Made by a program: the position numbers and the translations under genes. Shown in pieces: positions 44,768-49,670 of a stretch of 49,670 nt of DNA. The notes below the pieces were generated by a model. The model made no database searches. It saw only the letters and a list, made by a program, of their open reading frames with translations, and was not told where the DNA came from. Every line of letters starts with the position of its first letter. The stretch's first letter is position 1. The stretch is from Capnocytophaga catalasegens (GTDB lineage Bacteria; Bacteroidota; Bacteroidia; Flavobacteriales; Flavobacteriaceae): contig NZ_BPMA01000006.1 in the NCBI RefSeq assembly GCF_026005215.1, positions 1 to 49,670 on the forward strand. Reading direction: 5' to 3'.

Positions 44768-44798
44768 TTTGCAGAGAAAAAAATAAAATGTAACTTTG
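44768..44798 (+). promoter_or_regulatory. Promoter of tRNA-Phe
   Basis: TTTG at 44768-44771, 19-base spacer, TAACTTTG at 44791-44798, with the tRNA starting 20 bases later. A textbook Bacteroidetes promoter. Confidence 0.85.
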
Positions 44799-44817
44799 CA
44801 CTCGCAAAATGACCAAT

Positions 44818-44890
44818 GGTGCCTTAGCTCAGTTGGTAGAGCAAAGGACTGAAAATCCTTGTGTCCCTGGTTCGATTCCTGGAGGCACCA
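44818..44890 (+). tRNA. tRNA-Phe (GAA)
   Basis: 73 nt. Acceptor GGTGCCT pairs with AGGCACC, discriminator A, no encoded CCA. The D arm is GCTCAGTTGGTAGAGC, the anticodon stem-loop AAGGA-CTGAAAA-TCCTT gives GAA, and the T arm is CCTGGTTCGATTCCTGG. Confidence 0.98.
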
Positions 44891-44911
44891 CTTTTTGAAC
44901 TTTTTTTGTTT

Positions 44912-44942
44912 AACCTCTAAGTTTTTGCTTGGAGGTTTTTTT
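44912..44942. terminator. Terminator shared by tRNA-Phe and the phosphatase gene
   Basis: Stem AACCTCTAAG / CTTGGAGGTT (one G-U pair), loop TTTTTG, followed by T7 on the plus strand. On the minus strand it lies 12 bases beyond the stop of the phosphatase gene. Confidence 0.8.
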
Positions 44943-44953
44943 ATTTGATAAAA

Positions 44954-45682
44954 TTAAACTATGCGCCCTTTTTCGTTATGATACAGGGTATACACAGGGT
45001 CGCTTTGCCAAAATTCTTTAGTATCAATATCCAAAATAGTAATAACTCCTTTGAAAGCAGCTCCTGTGTCTATATTCCATACTTGGTGTCGTTGCATCGG
45101 AATTGTCTGCCCAAAACGCGTAGTTGGTGTGTGGCCTATGTAGATTTCTTTGTACAAATTTAATCTTTTAGGAAAGAAAATATCGGTAGCAGGCATAGAA
45201 AGCGGTGTAGCTAAGGCTAATTCCCACAAGGTTCTATCCCAATAAAACCATTGTTCAAAATATTCGTAATCAACACCTCGTTGATTCGTAAATCCTGCGT
45301 GGAGAAACAATCGGTTTTGCTTGTCCAAAAGATAATGTTTCATAGACCTAAGAAACTCCAAATGGCGTAGTTTAGTTTGTTTATCAATTGAAAAGTAAGC
45401 CTTTTCTGTGGCTGTTCCTCCATGCAAATGCCATTTGGAAGACATCGGTTTTTCTTCCAAAAATTCTTGACATAATTGGTCGTGATTTCCTTTTAATAGA
45501 GTTATTCTGTGTGTGTGTTGTAAAGATATTAGCAAATCAAGTACCTTAGGAGTTTCGCTCCAACCATCGGCAAAATCACCTAAGAATATCAAATGATCTT
45601 CTGGGGTTATTTTAGCTCGATTAAGCACTTGAACAAGTGCCTTGTATGCTCCGTGAATATCTCCAATAACAAGAGTTCGCAT
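44954..45682 (-). CDS. Serine/threonine-phosphatase-like metallophosphoesterase
   Basis: 242 residues with the PPP-type signatures GDIHG (7-11), GDFADGW (about 36-42), GNHDQ (about 65-69) and late metal-binding His (LHAGFTNQ and IGHTP). Such enzymes are protein phosphatases or diadenosine tetraphosphatases; the substrate is not determined. Monocistronic on the minus strand and convergent with tRNA-Phe. Confidence 0.88.
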   Translation of the reverse strand: MRTLVIGDIHGAYKALVQVLNRAKITPEDHLIFLGDFADGWSETPKVLDLLISLQHTHRITLLKGNHDQLCQEFLEEKPMSSKWHLHGGTATEKAYFSIDKQTKLRHLEFLRSMKHYLLDKQNRLFLHAGFTNQRGVDYEYFEQWFYWDRTLWELALATPLSMPATDIFFPKRLNLYKEIYIGHTPTTRFGQTIPMQRHQVWNIDTGAAFKGVITILDIDTKEFWQSDPVYTLYHNEKGRIV

Positions 45683-45750
45683 TCTTTTTTAATTTTGGAG
45701 GCAAAAATACGAATAAATTTTCTTTCGAAGGATATTTGTAAATATAAAAA

Positions 45751-45783
45751 GAAGCCATACAAAATTTTGTATAGCTTCTTTTT
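45751..45783 (-). terminator. Terminator of the prolyl oligopeptidase gene
   Basis: Arms GAAGCCATACAAAA / TTTTGTATAGCTTC pair over 14 positions with one mismatch, with A/T runs on both sides. Confidence 0.8.
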
Positions 45784-45802
45784 CGTAGAAAAATATCCGT
45801 TT

Positions 45803-47941
45803 TTATTTTGAAAGTTGAGTTGGCAATTCAGAATATCCCATATTCCAAAGTGTAAAAGCAAAAATATCAATTGTTTTTTCGATAGTTTTGCTTACAGGTG
45901 TTCCTGCCCCATGTCCTGCATTGACTTCAATACGTATAAGTGTAGGATTTTTGCAAGATTGTTTGGCTTGCAATTCAGCTGCAAACTTGAAACTATGAGC
46001 AGGAACTACACGGTCATCGTGGTCGCCTGTTGTTACAAGGGTTGCAGGATAGCATACACCTTCTTTTACGTTATGTACGGGCGAATATTTTTTCAAATAA
46101 TCAAACATTTCTTTGCTATCATCGGCAGTTCCATAATCATATGCCCAACCAGCTCCTGCGGTAAATTTGTGATAGCGCAACATATCAAGAACACCTACTT
46201 CGGGAATGGCAACTTGCACCAAATCAGGACGTTGAGTTAAAACTGCACCAACTAATAATCCGCCATTGGAGCCCCCGCGTATAGCCAGCTTCTGTGATGA
46301 AGTGTATTTATTTTGGATAAGATATTCGCCTGCGGCAATAAAATCATCAAAAACATTTTGCTTTTGCATTTTAGTGCCTGCATCGTGCCATTTTTTGCCA
46401 TATTCGCCTCCGCCTCGCAAGTTAGCCACCGCATAAACACCTCCTTGTTCTAACCAAAGCGTATTGGCAATGCTGAACACAGGCGTTAGACTGATGTTAA
46501 ACCCGCCGTAACCATACAAAAATGTGGGGTTTGTCCCATCAAGTTTTATACCTTTTTTGTGTGTGATTATCATTGGGACTTTTGTACCATCTTTCGACGT
46601 GTAAAATACTTGTTTTGACTCATATTTATTAGGTTCAAAATTGATTTTTGGCGACCAATATAGCTCTGAATCACCTTGTACAATATCCATTTTGTATATC
46701 TGGGTCGGAGTAAAATAATTTGTAAAAGAATAATACAATTCTTTATCCTCTTTTTTTCCGCCAAAACCGCCAGCAGAGCCAATGCTTGGTAATACAACCT
46801 CACGAACGAAATTGCCTTGATAATCATATTGTTTGATAAGCGACGTAGCATCTTTTATATAATTGGCAAAGAAATATCCACCGGCGCTACTTACCGAAAG
46901 CACATTGTCGGTTTGAGCAATAACATCTTTCCAATTTTCAGGCTGAGGCGCATTAACATTTACCTGAACTAAACGACCGTTTGGTGCATTTTTGTTGGTA
47001 GAAAGATATAAAATTTCTCCCTGAGTATCAACTAGGTGAGTATCCGAATCAAAATCACTTGTAATAGTGATCAAAGGTAATTTTTTTTCCAAATGCTTAA
47101 CAAACAAACGATTTCCTGAAGTAGCATTGGCAACAGAAATAAAAAGATACTTGGCATCACGAGATACATATCCTGATACATATCGATATTTCTGTTCGAG
47201 TGTTCCTCCGAATATTAGTTCATCTTGTTTTTGTGAAGTACCTAACTTGTGATAATACAATTTGTGATTATCGGTTTTGGCAGACAATTCACTTCCTTTT
47301 GGTTTGTCATAGCTCGAATAGAAAAACCCATCGTTGCCTTTCCAAGCAATTCCACTGAATTTGATATCGACCAAAGTGTCGCCTATTTGCTCTTTGGTAG
47401 TTGCATCAAGAACGATAAGTTTGCGCCAGTCGCTTCCTCCTTCTGAAATGAGGTATGCAGCCAATTTTCCGTCTTCGGTAAAGCTTATGCTACTGAGCGA
47501 TGTGGTTCCGTCTTTGGAAAATTCGTTCGGATTGAGAAACACTTCTTCTTTCCCCTGAGCATCTTTGCGATAAAGGACACTTTGGTTTTGCAATCCGTCA
47601 TTTTTATAATAATAAATATAATTTCCTTCTTTGAATGGTGCTCCAATTTTTTCGTAATTCCATACTTCTTCTAAGCGTTTTTTCATTTGGGTTCGATATG
47701 GAATTTGGTCTAAATAGCCGAAAGTTACTTCGTTTTGCGCTTTTACCCATTGAGTTGTTTCTTGGCTTCGGTCATCTTCGAGCCAACCATACGGATTAGG
47801 CACTTCTTGTCCGAAAAATGTATCTTTCATTTCTACTTTTTGGGTTTCAGGATAGGATATTTCTATCATTTTCTGCTCTTTTGAGGTTTGTTTACAGGCA
47901 ACAATTGCAAAAAAACCGCTCAGGACTATTATTTTTTTCAT
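45803..47941 (-). CDS. Prolyl oligopeptidase family serine peptidase, lipoprotein
   Basis: 712 residues of the S9A family, cleaving after proline in short peptides. Signal [16 protein letters not shown] with lipid Cys at about 16, so it is exported and membrane-anchored. The N-terminal propeller part starts [16 protein letters not shown]. The catalytic domain has Ser558 in [11 protein letters not shown], Asp in GDHDDRVVP (about 642-643) and His677 in AGHGAG. The MFS transporter gene is 9 bases upstream, so the two are probably co-transcribed. Confidence 0.95.
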   Translation of the reverse strand: MKKIIVLSGFFAIVACKQTSKEQKMIEISYPETQKVEMKDTFFGQEVPNPYGWLEDDRSQETTQWVKAQNEVTFGYLDQIPYRTQMKKRLEEVWNYEKIGAPFKEGNYIYYYKNDGLQNQSVLYRKDAQGKEEVFLNPNEFSKDGTTSLSSISFTEDGKLAAYLISEGGSDWRKLIVLDATTKEQIGDTLVDIKFSGIAWKGNDGFFYSSYDKPKGSELSAKTDNHKLYYHKLGTSQKQDELIFGGTLEQKYRYVSGYVSRDAKYLFISVANATSGNRLFVKHLEKKLPLITITSDFDSDTHLVDTQGEILYLSTNKNAPNGRLVQVNVNAPQPENWKDVIAQTDNVLSVSSAGGYFFANYIKDATSLIKQYDYQGNFVREVVLPSIGSAGGFGGKKEDKELYYSFTNYFTPTQIYKMDIVQGDSELYWSPKINFEPNKYESKQVFYTSKDGTKVPMIITHKKGIKLDGTNPTFLYGYGGFNISLTPVFSIANTLWLEQGGVYAVANLRGGGEYGKKWHDAGTKMQKQNVFDDFIAAGEYLIQNKYTSSQKLAIRGGSNGGLLVGAVLTQRPDLVQVAIPEVGVLDMLRYHKFTAGAGWAYDYGTADDSKEMFDYLKKYSPVHNVKEGVCYPATLVTTGDHDDRVVPAHSFKFAAELQAKQSCKNPTLIRIEVNAGHGAGTPVSKTIEKTIDIFAFTLWNMGYSELPTQLSK

Positions 47942-47950
47942 TGTAGTAAA

Positions 47951-49105
47951 TTATTTTATTTCTTTCATTTTAGGAATCATTAATAAAAAGAAAAGACATG
48001 TAATGCACAATACCAAAATGGCTCCTAATTGTGAGGCCGTTGCATCGGAAGCAAGTCCCATAATGAGTGGGAAGATGGCTCCTCCTGAAATTCCCATAAT
48101 CATCAGTCCGGAAACTTCATTTTGTTTGTCAGCTTTATGTAACAAGGCTTTGGAGAAGAAAATAGAAAATATATTGGAGTTACCAAACCCAACCAAAGCC
48201 ACACTTGCGTACAATATATTCTTTTCAAAACCGATAAAAAATCCGACCAAAGCTAGTGTAATGCACAAAACACTAACAATATAGAACATTCGCGAAGAAA
48301 ATTTTGCCAAAATAAAGGCTCCAAGGAAGCTACCTATGGTACGAAAAGCGAAATAAACACTTGTTGTGTGTCCTGCTTTTTCTAAATCCCAGCCTAAGCG
48401 TTCCATAAATATTTTGGGAGCAGAAACATTGACCCCGACATCAAGCCCCACGTGGCACAAAATACCTACAAAACATAGTAAAATAAGGCTATCGCTCAGT
48501 AGCGAAAAACTTTCTGAAAAGGAAGAAGTTTTTATTTTCTCTTCGCTTTCTTTGATTTGTGTTAGCCCCAGAAGAACCATTGCCAGAATAGCTATTCCCA
48601 TAAAAATAGGGAATAACATTCTCCAATCGCCAAGTGTTTGAGCTGCCCAACCAGCTAGAAGTGGTGCAGAAAATGAAGCAATTGCTTTGACAAATTGTCC
48701 AAAAGTAAGCGAACTTGCCAAGCGTTCTCCACTTACAAGGCTCGAAATAAGCGGATTGAGCGACACTTGCATCAAGGTATTACCAATACCAAGCAAACAG
48801 CAGAAAACAAGCATCATCGAGTAAGTGTAACTTATGTATGGAATTGCTAGCGCCAATGCCGTAATAAGCAAACTCAAAAGTACTGTTTTGCGTCGTCCGA
48901 TTTTGTTCATTAGCATTCCCGTTGGAATAGAAAATACTAAAAACCAGAAAAACACCATCGAAGGGAGTAACCCCGACATAGTTTCGGAAAGGTTGAAATC
49001 TTTTTTCATATAATTGGTAGCAATTCCTACCAAATCAACAAATCCCATTGCAAAGAAACTCAACATTACAGGCAGGAGTTTCCAAATAATACTTTTATCT
49101 TTCAT
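47951..49105 (-). CDS. MFS transporter (sugar/FHS-like)
   Basis: 384 residues with about 12 hydrophobic spans. Typical MFS loops are present: GMLMNKIGRRKTVLL between TM2 and TM3, and a charged middle loop (TQIKESEEKIKTSS). The overall look, FFAMGFVDLVGIATNYMKKDF at the start, fits sugar porters of the fucose/glucose type common in Bacteroidetes. Substrate unknown. It is the first gene of a two-gene unit with the peptidase. Confidence 0.88.
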   Translation of the reverse strand: MKDKSIIWKLLPVMLSFFAMGFVDLVGIATNYMKKDFNLSETMSGLLPSMVFFWFLVFSIPTGMLMNKIGRRKTVLLSLLITALALAIPYISYTYSMMLVFCCLLGIGNTLMQVSLNPLISSLVSGERLASSLTFGQFVKAIASFSAPLLAGWAAQTLGDWRMLFPIFMGIAILAMVLLGLTQIKESEEKIKTSSFSESFSLLSDSLILLCFVGILCHVGLDVGVNVSAPKIFMERLGWDLEKAGHTTSVYFAFRTIGSFLGAFILAKFSSRMFYIVSVLCITLALVGFFIGFEKNILYASVALVGFGNSNIFSIFFSKALLHKADKQNEVSGLMIMGISGGAIFPLIMGLASDATASQLGAILVLCITCLFFLLMIPKMKEIK

Positions 49106-49487
49106 CGTGAATCAATATTTATTATTTTATTTAAAAAAGAAATTTTCTGCGAAAGTACAACAAAAGTACGACATAAACCAGCAAAAAATGATTTTTTTAT
49201 AGATAAAAACAATAAAATAGATTTTTTATAAAAAAAATGTATATTTGTACCAAGTCTTTTTAAAATAGAAGTTATAGATAAAATTGACAAAACAGCTCTT
49301 ATTTTATTTGTATTGTTATTATCATCACGCTTTTTGTTAGGGAAATAGCAGAACAAACAGATGAAGTATACAAAATTCTTAATAATACCGCAAGTGATAC
49401 AATTCTTTTCCAAGAAACATGACTTTATTTTTAGGAAAGGATATTGTTACCTTAGGAATACATAAATAACGAATTGTATATCCGTAA
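49106..49487. other. Gap before the transposase fragment
   Basis: Holds a TATATTTG box at 49240-49247 reading to the right, followed by a short out-of-frame coding-like stretch (about 49260-49420; frames suggest IDKIDKTALILFVLLL and EIAEQTDEVYKILNN) that may be a gene remnant. No complete gene is seen. Confidence 0.4.
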
Positions 49488-49670
49488 TCACTCATAAGCT
49501 GTAATATTGGCTAAAACCAATCTGTTAAATAAATGCTCTGCAAAGTAACGACGATTGAGCTTGTAAACAAATTCGTCTAAGTATAATTGTAAATACTTCC
49601 GTTTGATTTTGTGATAGTTACATAATAAATTCCGCTTGGCATTACTGATAACAATATGCACCCATTTCAA
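49488..49670 (-). pseudogene. IS1595/ISXO2-type transposase, C-terminal part at window edge
   Basis: 60 residues ending at 49488 and running off the window. MKWVHIVISNAKRNLL, then KYLQLYLDEFVYKLNRR, match the C-terminal end of ISXO2-like DDE transposases. Whether the rest is present lies outside this window, so truncated and complete copies cannot be told apart. Confidence 0.75.

Noticed and set aside
49102-49413. Minus-strand 103-residue frame before the MFS gene
   Set aside because: Low-complexity AT-rich translation with no motif; it overlaps a region with a plus-strand promoter box.

Overview
The window looks like a low-GC chromosome from the Flavobacteriaceae, most likely Capnocytophaga. 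The evidence is an AT-rich base composition, many TAnnTTTG-type -7 promoter boxes (the Bacteroidetes sigma factor consensus) with no Shine-Dalgarno pattern, lipoproteins with an acidic, lysine-containing motif right after the lipid cysteine (the surface-export signal known from Capnocytophaga), and Bacteroidetes gene orders (YtxH/holin-like pair, OMP-TPR-LptC-CNNM-PpiD block, acyl-CoA reductase opposite a dicluster ferredoxin). The genus is an inference.

Layout. 1-2757 is a decayed prophage scrap (HTH protein, ClpP-like head protease with scaffold-like tail, major capsid protein), broken by several frameshifts. 3088-10018 is core genome: fbaA, a YtxH/holin-like/small-protein operon, ybeY, acpP-fabF-rnc, a LuxC-type acyl-CoA reductase and a ferredoxin. 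10058-13401 holds tyrS followed by a broken type II restriction-modification pair, then a second, displaced copy of the tyrS 3' end. 13502-19467 is core again: pgk, a DUF3078 protein, tRNA-Leu, prs, a lipoprotein and rplY. 19522-25028 is an accessory zone built around mnmG: a lipoprotein, mnmG, a strongly folded candidate non-coding RNA, a second lipoprotein, an XRE regulator, a broken repeat-rich gene and a decayed IS1-type element. The mnmG 3' end occurs three times, with cargo between the copies. 25390-34323 is the suf Fe-S assembly operon (sufA, sufB, sufC, sufD), in which every junction carries unrelated, partly broken genes. 34426-49105 is mainly core and cell-envelope genes: a GDPD lipoprotein, a ketosynthase, a LysE exporter, ppiD, a CNNM/CBS protein, lptC, a TPR protein, an outer-membrane protein, tRNA-Phe, a phosphatase, a prolyl oligopeptidase and an MFS transporter. 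The right edge holds the C-terminus of an IS1595/ISXO2-type transposase.

Main observation. Two unrelated housekeeping genes (tyrS and mnmG) are each followed by foreign cargo and then by an extra copy of their own 3' end. This suggests gene acquisition anchored in the 3' part of a conserved gene, with the resident tail left behind as a scar. The live mnmG and most of tyrS are visibly richer in GC than their surroundings, which fits import of the gene plus its cargo. The cargo genes are mostly degraded and the core genes are intact, so the frameshifts look like real decay. The best candidate for something undescribed is the roughly 200-nt RNA after mnmG, with a consensus promoter, a nested rod-like fold and a T-tract end, resembling a 6S-type RNA.
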